A DNA stretch of 64,000 nt from Buxus sempervirens (taxonomy: Eukaryota > Streptophyta > Magnoliopsida > Buxales > Buxaceae), in assembly GCA_947561395.2 (NCBI GenBank), contig OX387183.1, positions 58,511,915 through 58,575,914 of the forward strand, read 5' to 3'. Under the pieces are notes generated by a model. The model had not been told where the DNA came from and made no database searches. It saw only the letters and a list, made by a program, of their open reading frames with translations. Shown one piece after another: positions 45,544-56,095 of the stretch; position 1 is the stretch's first letter; each line of letters starts with the position of its first letter. The position numbers and the translations under genes were made by a program.

Positions 45544-47181
45544 TAAATAAAATCACCTTTATTTTTTGCTTCACCAACTCCAAAATTTGGTTGAGTTATC
45601 TGGCTATTCTAATCCAGTGCCAAGGGTAAAGTGAAAAAGAGAAAAAAAACTCAACACTCATCACCATCGTCCTTCCCATCCTTTAAAATGCAAATCAGAG
45701 CCTTAAAGTGGCAATGCACAAATTCAAACCTCTTTCTCATGCCACCTAACCCTCTTTGGGAGCTTCCCTTATTGTTTCCAACTCTATAGAGAGAATTCTT
45801 CAGAGAAACCAATTCTGATGAACATTGTAACGTAGCCACTCTGACTCGAACACACATGTTCACACTAGTTGTTTGCTGTCTCACTGGGTTTCTAAACATG
45901 CTTCTCACCAGTAAACCCGGGCTCTCAAAATTTTTAATGTATTACGAATTCTTTATGGGTCCCAAAACAAGTATTTTGGGCTCAAATTCTCCCTACCTGG
46001 TACCAAAGCCCATCTCCAGAAACCAGAGACTAAACAACCCTCTCAAAAGCTCTATTCCATATTCTTATACCTTAAGATTTAAACACTACCGTGTGTACTT
46101 TATCCTTCACTAGCCCTCCAAGTCATTCCCAAGATCATTATGCAGACTCTCAAATGCCAAATTTCACCTTAGAATTGTCATTCACACCATCAACATGTTG
46201 TAGCTTAAGAATATAGGATGGAATTCTCAAGCTAGGATACCCAGGAATTCATAACAGAAAACTTAAGAGGAAAAAGAACCAAGGGAAGGCATCTCACCCC
46301 CCAAGCTCTTGGCTTCTCACCCTGAGCTTAGGCTAAGGTGGAATAACGTAGAAGGCTGAAGAGGACAAAGATAGAAAATCAAAATTATGAAAACTACAGG
46401 AAACATTTTTTTTTTAATTTCGTGAATAGTACAATTTAGAGACCAGAAAGGGGGGGTATTAAATTTTACTGAGATCAGAGTAAAATAATGTCTTACATAT
46501 TTCTCAGTTTCAATTTTCTCAGTTTCAATGGAGAAAAGACCAATAAGATCTAGTGAGCATTTGAAATTAACAAATACAGTTTCTCCATATTCATATTAAT
46601 TGCTGAAACAGAAGCCATCTCTTTCCTTTTGTCACTTACTCAATCCATCTAACCTAAGATAGGAACATGGAGCCAAGGCTTTCTAGATATGATCAAGGTG
46701 AAAGCACAGCACAACTGCAGATGAAACCATCTACAGTCTCTTCCCTGAACCCTTCTAAGGATGAAAATTAAAGAATAAATCTAATGGGGCACATCTACCT
46801 CAATCTCTCCATTTCCATTCCCTAGATGCCCAAACCGCCATATAACTAAAATACCAAGAAACAAAATACAATAAATGTAACACAGAATTCAAAAATAAAT
46901 AAAAAATAAAAAGTGAAATTCCCCTTCCATTTCCTTTTTCATGTATGGGGCAATTTTCATCGACATTGCAATAAAAACAAGTTGAAGAACAGTACAATTC
47001 CATTAGAGTTCAAACAATAAATACATCGAAAGAGATCCCCAAGAAACAAAATCCGTCCAACGTCTTCCTTCGTTACTATGATATTAAATATTTCACAGAT
47101 TCTATAATACAAGTGGTCGAGTTGTAACACCATTAAGCCCGTAACTTGTGGAGAAGAGTACCAACCTGCGAACGCAAAACC
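45544..47181. other. Upstream region of LTP copy 1 and 3' flank of the MEE60-like fragment
   Basis: Non-coding in my reading, but largely conserved in copy 2 (50367-51045 and 52140-52968). The part 46191-46339 is not shared; copy 2 has an unrelated 1.1-kb stretch at that position. Confidence 0.6.
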
Positions 47182-47397
47182 CTAACGAGTAAAAGCGTAC
47201 AAGATGACAGAGATATAGATAAGGAGCGCAGCTGGGACCAAGATCAAAAGAGGAACGACAGCTGCATAGCTGTGTGAGCTCCCGCAAGCCAAGGTGCCGA
47301 GCTTGATCGGAACCACAATTACCAGAGCCAGCATCAAGAATCCGCAACCCCACACGGACCCGACCGCCAATACCATAATCCTAACGTACCAGCGTCT
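47182..47397 (-). pseudogene. Truncated MEE60-like gene fragment (C-terminal third only)
   Basis: Encodes only about the last 65-70 residues of the MEE60-like protein (GCGFLMLALV, LGTLACGSSHSYAAV, LLILVPAALLIYISVILYAFTR, stop). Homology to 52969-53184 breaks abruptly at the duplication junction near 47397, and the N-terminal two thirds are missing. There is no promoter of its own. It is a by-product of the tandem duplication, whose right breakpoint fell inside the gene. Confidence 0.88.
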
Positions 47398-47464
47398 TGG
47401 GTGGGTTCCAGAATCAAAGAATATTCTCTTTTTGTTTTAGTAATCATATAGATACGCACGTTCC

Positions 47465-48273
47465 GGTAGGGGTGCTTGTCGGGCCGTGTAAGGAGTGCCC
47501 GGGCCGGCCCATACGCCTGTATAGGCACCGCTTGCAAGGCACGCGGGCAGCACGGGCCCGCTTCGACGCGGGGCGCCTACGTGCCGACTTGCCAAGGGCT
47601 AGCCGCCCTTTATTCCAAGTGGTTTTTAACCATTTTTTTGATTCTTTTACCGGGGGGTGTTAACAGTTGTAATTAACTGTTAAAGAGCTTTTCTACCCTT
47701 CCAATTGCCAAATAACAGTTATATTGGAGGGTATAAGTGGTAAAAAGCCACTTTTGGTTTTCCATAAATAGGCCTACCCTTTCCCATTCCAAACCACACC
47801 TCTTCTATAATCTCTTACTCTTCTCTTGTTACTTTATTAGAGTCTTATTTAAAGTTTTGGCCAATGGCCAGTAAACTCAGCAGAGTGCTAAAATTCAGGG
47901 CAGGGGTGGGGGGGGTTCCCTAGGCCGACCATTAGCCAAACTTTTAATAAGACTAAGAAAATTATAAATTAGGTTACTATTGTTGTATTTGCAATAATTT
48001 ATTTATTTATATTTTTTTAGCAAAATCTATCCCATTATGTGTAAGACAATTTTGTGAATTTTTCAGAATTTTTTATCATTTTTCCCTATTTTTCTTGATT
48101 TTTTATGATTTTTTTTAAAAAAAGGCGTGGCCTATTTGGCCCAGCACGGCACAGCCCAGCCCCGAGCATACCGCGAGCTGGGCCATGCCTTGGTATTCGG
48201 CCTATGGGCTAAGCGTCGCGTGGCACGCAACAAACATGCTTGGGTCGTGCCAGGCTGACCCGTTAAGCACCTT
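47465..48273. mobile_element. Non-autonomous hAT-like element inserted in duplication copy 2
   Basis: Ends are imperfect inverted repeats: TAGGGGTGCTTGTCGGGCC on the left and, inward from the right, AAGGTGCTTAACGGGTCAGC. The subterminal regions are GC-rich. Flanks ACGTTCC and ACATTCC fit a decayed 7-8-bp target duplication, and copy 1 shows the unoccupied site (GCGTTCCAGGTAGTTAT, about 43914). The interior shares, in reverse orientation, the CCATTCCAAACCACACCTCT stretch and the GGCCAATGGCC inverted repeat with the element at 28527-29512. No transposase is seen. Confidence 0.75.
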
Positions 48274-48328
48274 ACATTCCAAGTAGTTATTTGACTTTTA
48301 CTTCTTATCAACTTTTAAATAAATGTAA

Positions 48329-48736
48329 GGGCAAATTACATTTACCTCCCTTGAGGTATGACATAATTACACTTACCTCTCTTGGAGTTTCTGATATAAC
48401 ACTGTCACTCTTTGACGTTTATGTGTGGGTCACACTAACACCCCCTCACTACACTTTCCTTAAAAAAAATAACGGCAGATCATTAAAAAATAAATAACTT
48501 TTGAATGTATGACTAAAAATTAATTTTCAAAAAATTATGACTAAATTAATTTTTAGTCATACATTCAAAGTTATTTATTTTTTAATGATTTACCCTTATT
48601 TTTTTTACGGAAATTGTAGTGAGGGGATGTTAGTGTGACCCACACATAAACGTCAAGGGTGACAGTGTTATATCAGAAACCCCAAGGGAAGTAAGTGTAA
48701 TTATGTCACACCTCAAATGAGGTAAGTGTAATTTTT
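48329..48736. mobile_element. Palindromic MITE, about 408 bp, inserted in duplication copy 2
   Basis: Two arms of about 200 bp are inverted copies meeting near 48538. The tips read GGCAAATTACATTTACCTCC and, from the right, AATTACACTTACCTCATTTG; the centre has CTAAAAATTAATTTTC and its inverse. It is non-coding. Copy 1 has only AAATGTAAGTATGAATG at this place (about 43961-43977), so it inserted after the duplication. Confidence 0.85.
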
Positions 48737-48969
48737 ATGAATGTTTAGTTGGGGCATTTTAGGCATCAATCAAGAACCTGCGAGTTCTCTCTATATTAGT
48801 ATAGATTATTAGGCTTTTGGGGATTAAAAGTGACAACTTTCCCACCTGTCAGAGGTGACAAGAAATGGGAAAATAATATCTGGACTTTCACCACCTAGTG
48901 GTGGCACCTTTGCTTGTGGCCACCCCAATATGAGGGCAACTAAGCCTCCGACTACTCTAGCTATTTTGC

Positions 48970-49030
48970 CCTTCCCTAATAAATCTTTTTTTTTTTTTTT
49001 TTTTAATAGGAAACCTTCCCTAATAAATCT
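48970..49030 (-). mobile_element. Poly(A)-only retro-insertion with 17-bp target duplication
   Basis: CCTTCCCTAATAAATCT occurs at 48970-48986 and 49014-49030. Between the copies lie a T run (poly(A) on the minus strand, about 19 nt) and AATAGGAAA. Copy 1 of the duplication has a single, slightly diverged word (CCTTCCCTGATAAATCT, about 44212-44228) and no T run, which is the empty site. Confidence 0.85.
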
Positions 49031-49795
49031 AAGGTGTTGGAAGGTTGAGATCTTCAGCTTAAGCTCTCGATAGATTCTTGAATTTTGTTATCATGGGTCC
49101 GACAACTCAATTTCTTGCTCTGGACTTGCAAGATTCAAAGACCTCTACCCCTCTTTCACTATCACGTTCTTCCCAGAAATCAGTTTTCGTTGGTATAACT
49201 TGAGGTTCGTGACATTGTTTCAAGATTCACAAGCAATCGCTCAAGCTTGTTATGTTGCCTTTTTCCTTCGTCTTATGTATGTAACCTAACCTTTTCTAGT
49301 CTTGTATTTATCAGTTAAGACTCTCAATAAATTAAAAGATTGGTTCAAGGTTCTTCTGAGTTCTGATGAGTTCACTTGCTTTGTAAGTTTTCCTCCTGGG
49401 ACGCAATTCAGAGTTATGCATCGGTAACTTGTGTTGTCCAGTGCGTTCGGCAGAATTGTTCGGTGTTGACACATGATAGGGTTATGTCAGCCATATTGGG
49501 ATTTTAATTATGCCCCAGCTCCTCCTTACTCAAGGAGCAGTTGGGAGAACCAACAAATAAGGGAAACTAGTAATAGGCAAGCTCCTGAAAGTAGACATAT
49601 TATTCAGATGTTTGCAGACACATCAAACGCTGAAAGTAGACATATTATTCAGATGTTTGCATAGTACATACAAACTGCTCAGTTTTATTGCATAGAATAG
49701 ATAGACTGACTATAACGACGGTCACCACGATGGTTGTCACCAACAGCATGTACCATACGCCCAATCCGCGATCTTCAGTTCTTATTCATATGCCC

Positions 49796-50255
49796 TCAGG
49801 GCAATGTGTAAGCTACAAAACAAGGATTGAGGACAAGATTTAGGATAGTAACAAACAATCCAGCACAGTTAAACCAAGGCAACAAACATGGCAAAACATA
49901 ATAGACAGGTAACCTAACCTCCACATTTATATCCTACAGGACGCTTAGCAAAGTTGCAGCGCTTGGGAATGGTCACAGCAACTTCAGGCTTCACTCCAGA
50001 ACTCTTCGCAGCTTCAGAGAGCAGAACAGCACAGAGGCACTTCGGGTTCTTGCCTAGTCTCTTCACCTGAAAGCAGCACGCATCAGAAACCGGAGCTTTC
50101 TCATCTTGTGCTGCCGCAGCACATGGAACCAGATTCATAGCCTCTTCGTCTGGAGAGGATTTCCCACATTCCCCAGCACCATCAACCCTTTTCAGTGCAG
50201 TGATGCTAAAAGCAAGAAACGCTATGAGGCAGATGTACTTCATTGAAACATCCAT
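49796..50255 (-). CDS. 8-Cys lipid-transfer-type protein, copy 2, two exons, 117 aa
   Basis: Exon 1 is 49919-50255, exon 2 is 49796-49812; 354 nt. The protein is identical to copy 1 except Asn for Lys after the seventh cysteine (KRCNFAK against KRCKFAK). All eight cysteines, the signal peptide and the spliced end KCGAYTLP are kept. The 106-nt intron has the weaker donor GTTAGG and an in-frame TAG at once, so intron retention here would give a short protein ending CGG, unlike copy 1. Near-identity suggests a recent duplication or gene conversion; both copies look functional. Confidence 0.88.
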
Positions 50256-51045
50256 TTCTCCAATGCAGTGCCCAGATCCTTCAAACTCGTCAGATTTTAT
50301 ACTGCATTGGAAGCTCCAAGAAAGTGCTAGCACTTGAAACCCACTGAGTCCAAATGGAGGCAGCACTAAATAAAATCACCTTTATTTATTGCTTCACCAA
50401 CTCCAAAATTTGGTTGAGTTATCTGGCTATTCTAATCCAGTGCCAAGGGTAAAGTGAAAAAGAGAAAAAAAACTCAACACTCATCACCATCGTCCTTCCC
50501 ATCCTTTAAAATGCAAATCAGAGCCTTAAAGTGGCAATGCACAAATTCAAACCTCTTTCTCATGCCACCTAACCCTCTTTGGGAGCTTCCCTTATTGTTT
50601 CCAACTCTATAGAGAGAATTCTTCAGAGAAACCAATTCTGATGAACATTGTAACGTAGCCACGTAGCCACTCTGACTCGAACACACATGTTCACACTAGT
50701 TGTTTGCTGTCTCACTGGGTTTCTAAACATGCTTCTCACCAGTAAACCCGGCCTCTCAAAAATTTTAATTTATTACGAAACCCTGCTTGTGATGCTTTCT
50801 TTATGGGACCCAAAACAAGTATTTTAGGCTCAAATTCTCCTTACCTGGTACCAAAGCCCATCTCCAGAAACCAGAGACTAAACAACCCTCTCAAAAGCTC
50901 TTTTCCATATTCTTATACCTTAAGATTTAAACACTACCGTGTGTACTTTATCCTTCACTAGCCCTCCAAGTCATTCCCAAGATCATTATGCAGACTCTCA
51001 AATGCCAAATTTCACCTTAGAATCGTCATCCACACCATCAACAAT

Positions 51046-52139
51046 CATATGAAAACTCATATTCTGGAATCAATAGGCAGGCACAAGTGAAAAAAATTAC
51101 CTCGTCCACAACTTTGATGGCTGGCTTAGTTAATGCAAAATTCTGGAATGATGTCAAAATGCATGGTTCCACATGCAATCCCATTCAAGGAACCTCAATA
51201 TCCGTAAGAATTTGAGCATAAGTATGCAAAAGCTTGGAACCTGCACCATGGCTTAGACCATAGGGTTCTTCCATTGATTATAGAGTTTGAAATTGGTTTC
51301 CAGTTAAAACTTGGTCAAGATAACTAGAAGCCATTGTTCTGGAGAGGAGAAAATTCACACTGGTTATTGGGTGTATTGGGAATAAGGACATTGCGAGGGC
51401 TGAAAAGTTCCATATTGTGAAGAGGCTATGAAAAGAGTTAGGGTGGGATGTTCAACTCCAACAAGATTCTGAGAGTCATTTCTTTTAAAACAGCAATTTT
51501 CAAGAAGTGTTTTCATGGATTTCAGGAGAAAAAGAAAAATAAGTTGTTATGAACAGAAGAAAATAAACGGATATCAATGGATAATGTTTCCTTTTGCAGT
51601 GCTATTAGGCCTTGGAATTGCTAGGACATTGACAATGAAGTCAAATATCATTACAGCTCCTATCCTCAAGTTTTCTTGGGGTAAACTCCGTGAGTTAAGT
51701 GTTATTGTGATGGGCCTCAAGAAGGATATTTCCCTTAGAAACAGGCTCACAGAGGAGGTTGGCTCCTCCATCATTTCACAGATGAATAGTACTCAGAATG
51801 GTTCTTGGAATTTGGATCATTAGGTTCATGTAGTTTAATCAACAGTTTCTCCATAGAGACCATGTTTTTACTATAGTTCTCAGGTCTGCTAATGAATTTG
51901 TTAACCAACCATAGTTAGGCAGGAAAATTCTGTGTTTACAGGGATTCCTTGTGAAGATATTCATGGGAGAGACTGATCTACATTGTTCCTGTGATGTACC
52001 TTTATAATGGGATCGTGGGCTTCATTTGTTTTTTGCTCTCACTTATGATGCATCTTTCCTTTCCTAATAATGATAATCACATGTTAACTATCCACAGCGA
52101 CAATAAAAACTACAAAAAGAGAAAAATAAAGATCATCAG
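51046..52139. other. 1.1-kb stretch present only in duplication copy 2
   Basis: Homology to copy 1 stops after CACCATCAACA (about 51045; 46191 in copy 1) and resumes at GGAATAACGTAGAAGG (52140; 46340 in copy 1). A 102-codon open frame (51515-51823) has no family signature. I see no terminal repeats or target duplication, so I cannot say whether copy 2 gained it or copy 1 lost it. Confidence 0.6.
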
Positions 52140-52968
52140 AGGAATAACGTAGAAGGCTGAAGAGGACAAAGATGGAAAATCAAAATTATGAAAACTACAG
52201 GAATGATTTTTTTTTATTTATTTCGTGAATAGTACAATTTAGAGACCAGAAAGGTGGGGTATTAAATTTTACTGAGATCAGAGTAAAATGATGTCTTACA
52301 TATTTCTCAGTTTCAATGGAGAAAAGACCAATAAGATCTAGTGAGCGTTTGAAATTAACAAATAAAGTTTCTCCATATTCATATTAATTGCTGAAACACA
52401 AGCATCTCTTTCCTTTTGTCACTTACTCAATCCATCTAACCTAAGATAGGAACATGGAGGCATGGATTTCTAGATATGATCAAGGTGAAAGCACAGCACA
52501 ACTGCAGATGAAACCATCTACGGTCTCTTCCCTGAACCCTTCTAAGGATGAAAATTAAAGAATAAATCTAATGGGGCACATCTACCTCAATCTCTCCATT
52601 TCCATTCCCTAGATGCCCAAACCAAAATATAACTAGAATACCAAGAAACAAAATACAATAAATGTAACACAGAATTCAAAAATAAATAAAAAATAAAAAG
52701 TGAAATTCCCCTTCCATTTCCTTTTTCATGTATGGGGCAATTTTCATCGACATTGCAATAAAAACAAGTTGAAGAACAGTACAATTCCATTAGAGTTCAA
52801 ACAATAAATACATCGAAAGAGATCCCCAAGAAACAAAATCCGTCCAACGTCTTCCTTCGTTACTATGATATTAAATATTTCACAGATTCTACAATACAAG
52901 TGGTCGAGTTATAACACCATTAAGCCCGTAACTTGTGGAGAAGAGTACCAACCTGCGAACGCAAAACC

Positions 52969-53508
52969 CTAACGAGTAAAAGCGTACAAGATGACAGAGA
53001 TATAGATAAGGAGCGCAGCCGGGACCAAGATCAAAAGAGGAACGACAGCTGCATAGCTGTGCGAGCTCCCGCAAGCCAAGGTGCCAAGCTTGATCTGAAC
53101 CACATTCACCAGAGCCAGCATCAAGAATCCGCAACCGCACACGGACCCAACCGCCGATACCATAATCCCAACACGTAGCACCGTCTTGTTAACGTGTGCC
53201 GTCGTGATAAAACGCAAATCCGTGCTCCTCGCTATCCTGATCGCTTGCTTAAGACCTAACGCAATAAGGCTCGAGAAAAGGAAAGAACTGAAGGAATAGA
53301 CATGGAACGAGATTAGATCTTCGGTGACCTTCGAACCGGCAACGCAATCGGAGTTGCTGCGGTCTACAAGACTGTTGTTGGCGTCGTTGGGGTTCCAGGT
53401 GAGGCCAAGGAAGACTGCCAAGGTGAAAAGGGAGTTCACGTTCACTATGCCATCGAGGGCAGTGATGTGAACGCTCGTGCCGACCTTCCGGCGAGTCTCG
53501 GTTTCCAT
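52969..53508 (-). CDS. MEE60: MEE60-like integral membrane protein, 179 aa
   Basis: Intronless. Four hydrophobic segments are visible: about residues 22-40 (VNVNSLFTLAVFLGLTW), 68-88 (YSFSSFLFSSLIALGL), 113-135 (VGIMVSAVGSVCGCGFLMLALV) and 150-176 (AAVVPLLILVPAALLIYISVIL), so it is a small multi-pass membrane protein. The start METETRRKVGTSVHITALDGIVNVNS and the whole layout match the plant family containing Arabidopsis MATERNAL EFFECT EMBRYO ARREST 60 (At5g05950, recalled). The biochemical function is unknown. Its position between LTP and RopGEF genes supports the assignment, since the three are neighbours in Arabidopsis too. The ATG at 53508 is the first in frame. A truncated second copy lies at 47182-47397. 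Confidence 0.85.
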   Translation of the reverse strand: METETRRKVGTSVHITALDGIVNVNSLFTLAVFLGLTWNPNDANNSLVDRSNSDCVAGSKVTEDLISFHVYSFSSFLFSSLIALGLKQAIRIARSTDLRFITTAHVNKTVLRVGIMVSAVGSVCGCGFLMLALVNVVQIKLGTLACGSSHSYAAVVPLLILVPAALLIYISVILYAFTR

Positions 53509-54998
53509 TTCTGCTGGGTGATTTCTGCTTTAGATCGGACAAGAAAATGACACGAGTCAATTTCCACCGGTATTACCCAAAGCAGCGTTGACGATATTGC
53601 TTCGTTGATCCGCAGGGAATCGGAAGCATAACGTGTCTGCTAAGACTTCAATGACCCTCCCGGTGAAGAACGCTTTTCCTATTTTTCGAATTTCGAGGCG
53701 CTCGCGTGAGTCACGTCCTCCTCCTTCGCACGCGCGTGCGACAGACAGTCGGAGCATCTCACAGCCTTAATTTTCACATATTTTAATGTGAAAAATGTTC
53801 TGAAAAAAAAAAATGGTCGTGAGATATTCCACATAAAGCATCTCATGTCTGAATCAATGTCCAGTGTAGGTTCATGTGACAAACGATTTTATTCCGCATA
53901 ATATATCTTACGTTTTCCGGTACAGCATAATACAACATACATTATATGTATATTATTATTATCTTTTAAAATAGAAATATGATTTTTTTTTCACTTAGAC
54001 ATATTGAATATATATATATATATTCACGGTATATCCATACGTTAGTTATAAGGGACCTACAAGTTCTCTCTCTAAATTTGTTGTTTCTATAACCAGGAGG
54101 ATATACTTAACTTTATAGGATATCTATCACAGAACTTTTAATAGGTTTCACCCCCACCTCACTTATAATGATTTTGTCTACTTTGGCTCATTGGACTTGA
54201 TGGTATTATTCTTGAGTTTTATCCCAGAAGGGTTCCTTGCTTGAGGGGGTCATAGACTTACATATCACTTTCTCCTCCTCAAGTAATATGCAATCTCCAC
54301 ATCTCATAATATATTATGAGAATGCTTTTAATATAAATTTAGTGTTTTCTTGCCCTTAATAAATGCCTTGGATTCACAAGTGTTAGGAATATAATTAAAT
54401 ATATACAAATTCACCCCAATTATTGGCTTAAGCTTTTGGTAGAAATGGTGCTTTGTATGTTATTAGAGCCTTAAGCCAACACCGAGGTCTTGTGTTCAAA
54501 CCTTTATTCCACCTATTAAAAAAAATATTCCATGTGTAGGGCCTCCCTAAAATTAAATATATAAAAGATCACCACTACTATTAGCTTAAGCTTTTGGTAG
54601 GATTGATGTTCTATATGGTATTTGAGCTTTAGGCTAATGCCAGGTCTTGGGTTCAAACCTCCACTCCACCTTTTAGAAAATAATATTACACGTGTAGGGC
54701 CTCTCTAAAATGGGTTTGAGTCCAACTCACACGTGAGAGGAGTGTTAGGAATATAATTAAAAATATGAAAGTTCACCCCTACTATCAGCTTAAGTTTTTA
54801 GTAGGAATGGTGTTCTATAACAAGTAGAATACCTATTTGGAGTTCACCCCTATTTGGAGTTCCTTTACTATTGACATATTAAGAGAAGGCCCTTGAATTC
54901 GTAGAATACCTATGGATTATTTAGTCATAGAATACCTCTGAGTTATTTATTATTGAGTACTATAGAGTATCATTGATATATATATATATATATAAGGT
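53509..54998. other. MEE60-like promoter and intergenic repeats with degenerate LTR/primer-site-like units
   Basis: Just upstream of MEE60 is its promoter. At about 54420-54500, 54575-54660 and 54785-54830 the same phrase recurs (GGCTTAAGCTTTTGGTAG, then a TGGTAT-TTGAGC or GTTATTAGAGCC word, then GTCTTGTGTTCAAACC). It resembles the LTR end and decayed tRNA-Met primer site (TGGTATCAGAGC) of copia elements, in two and a half tandem copies. A (TA)n tract precedes 54994. Confidence 0.5.
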
Positions 54999-56090
54999 TG
55001 TTTACACCCTATATAACCGACAAATAAGAGAAAGACACGTGGAGCCTAGGTGGCTTGGTTAGGCCACGACATCAGGACACGTAAGCTTTGAATGATTGAG
55101 CTGGCCACGCCAGCACGCATACAGAAGAATGCGGTTCGAGCCACGCAAGCCAATACGACAAAACCACAAATGTCAAAGGATCGTGCCATCGGCCGTTCAA
55201 GAATAAAACTATTTTTAGATCATGGCCGGGCGGTTATCATTCTGAAAAAGAGAACTGAACCAACCGCCATGAAGATCGTGCAAAAGTGGGACGTTGAGCA
55301 ACCGTCAAAGATCGGCTATAAAAAGCACCAATTCGAAGAGCTCGAGGACAGAATCCACACAACCGCAACCGGTTATTATATTATTTTGATCATCCGTGAT
55401 CCTTTATCCCCTCTAATACAGACGGATAAACTAGGACTTCTCTCACTGCTTCTAGTCGCAGTAACATCTTCGACCCCTCTTTACTCCGACTAACACCAGA
55501 ATCCTGCCACCGGAGAGTAAGTTGAGGCCGCCCCTGACTCGCAGTTCTGTCCTTACAGAATCCCGAGCAGCCGGTCCCGAGACTCACTCTGTTCACGCCA
55601 GGTGACTCGTGTATTTTCGGGTAAGCAGCAATCCAATGTGAACCCCCTGAATTGGCTTTGCTAGCAGCCGCCCCTTCCTCCTGCGCTTATACCCGATTAC
55701 GGCTATAAGACCAGGACAGGCCGGTCCTGCGAGCCCTGTCAGTTTTCTTTTTTACTTTTGTTTCCCTTTTGAGGATTATCTGTTGTCGTTTTCGGCTATT
55801 CGACCGATTTATTAATAAAGGATTTGTGTGCCGTTAGTTGCTTTCGCTTTCAAACACTTATAAGAACCCAAAACGAAGACCGAACCCCTAGTCTTCATAC
55901 CATCGCCTGACCGATTTTATTACAGGTGACTTGCAGTACGACTGAACCGATCCCGGTTCAGATTCGGAACAGGTGCCCGAGGTCAAGAATCGACTCGAAA
56001 ATCATTGTATCAAACGATACTGGCACGCCTGCGTAGAGACACATCACCACCTTCGACACGTGTCCACACCGGCCCATTTTTGGAGCAACA
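54999..56090 (+). mobile_element. Solo LTR, 1092 bp, target duplication AAGGT
   Basis: It runs from TGTTTACACCC to GGAGCAACA and is flanked by identical AAGGT at 54994-54998 and 56091-56095. It is the same family as 34971-36093 but in opposite orientation. No internal region is present. A 133-codon open frame inside (55092-55493) is not conserved intact in the other copy. Confidence 0.88.
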
Positions 56091-56095
56091 AAGGT

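Larger units (their letters stand above)
43855..47397. repeat. Tandem segmental duplication, copy 1
   Basis: Aligns with 47408-53180. Matching stretches include 44095-46190 with 48850-51045 (LTP gene and flanks) and 46340-47390 with 52140-53170 (MEE60-like 3' part). Copy 1 starts near AGAATCAAAG (43855) and stops inside the MEE60-like coding sequence at about 47397, where copy 2 begins at once (AGAATCAAAG, 47409). This head-to-tail layout is a simple tandem duplication. Confidence 0.9.
47408..53180. repeat. Tandem segmental duplication, copy 2
   Basis: Second copy of the 43855-47397 unit, enlarged by later insertions: a hAT-like element (47465-48273), a palindromic MITE (48329-48736), a poly(A)-type insertion (48987-49013) and perhaps the unshared part 51046-52139. 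On its right it continues without a break into the intact MEE60-like gene, as expected for the distal copy. Confidence 0.88.

Noticed and set aside
45651-45908. Open frame upstream of LTP, also open in copy 2 (50474-50686)
   Set aside because: Conserved only because the whole segment is duplicated; no signal or domain, and the copies differ by a small insertion near the start.
51515-51823. 102-codon open frame in the segment unique to duplication copy 2
   Set aside because: No family signature and no homologous frame in copy 1; left as unexplained sequence.
55092-55493. 133-codon open frame
   Set aside because: It lies entirely within the solo LTR and is not kept intact in the sister LTR at 34971-36093.
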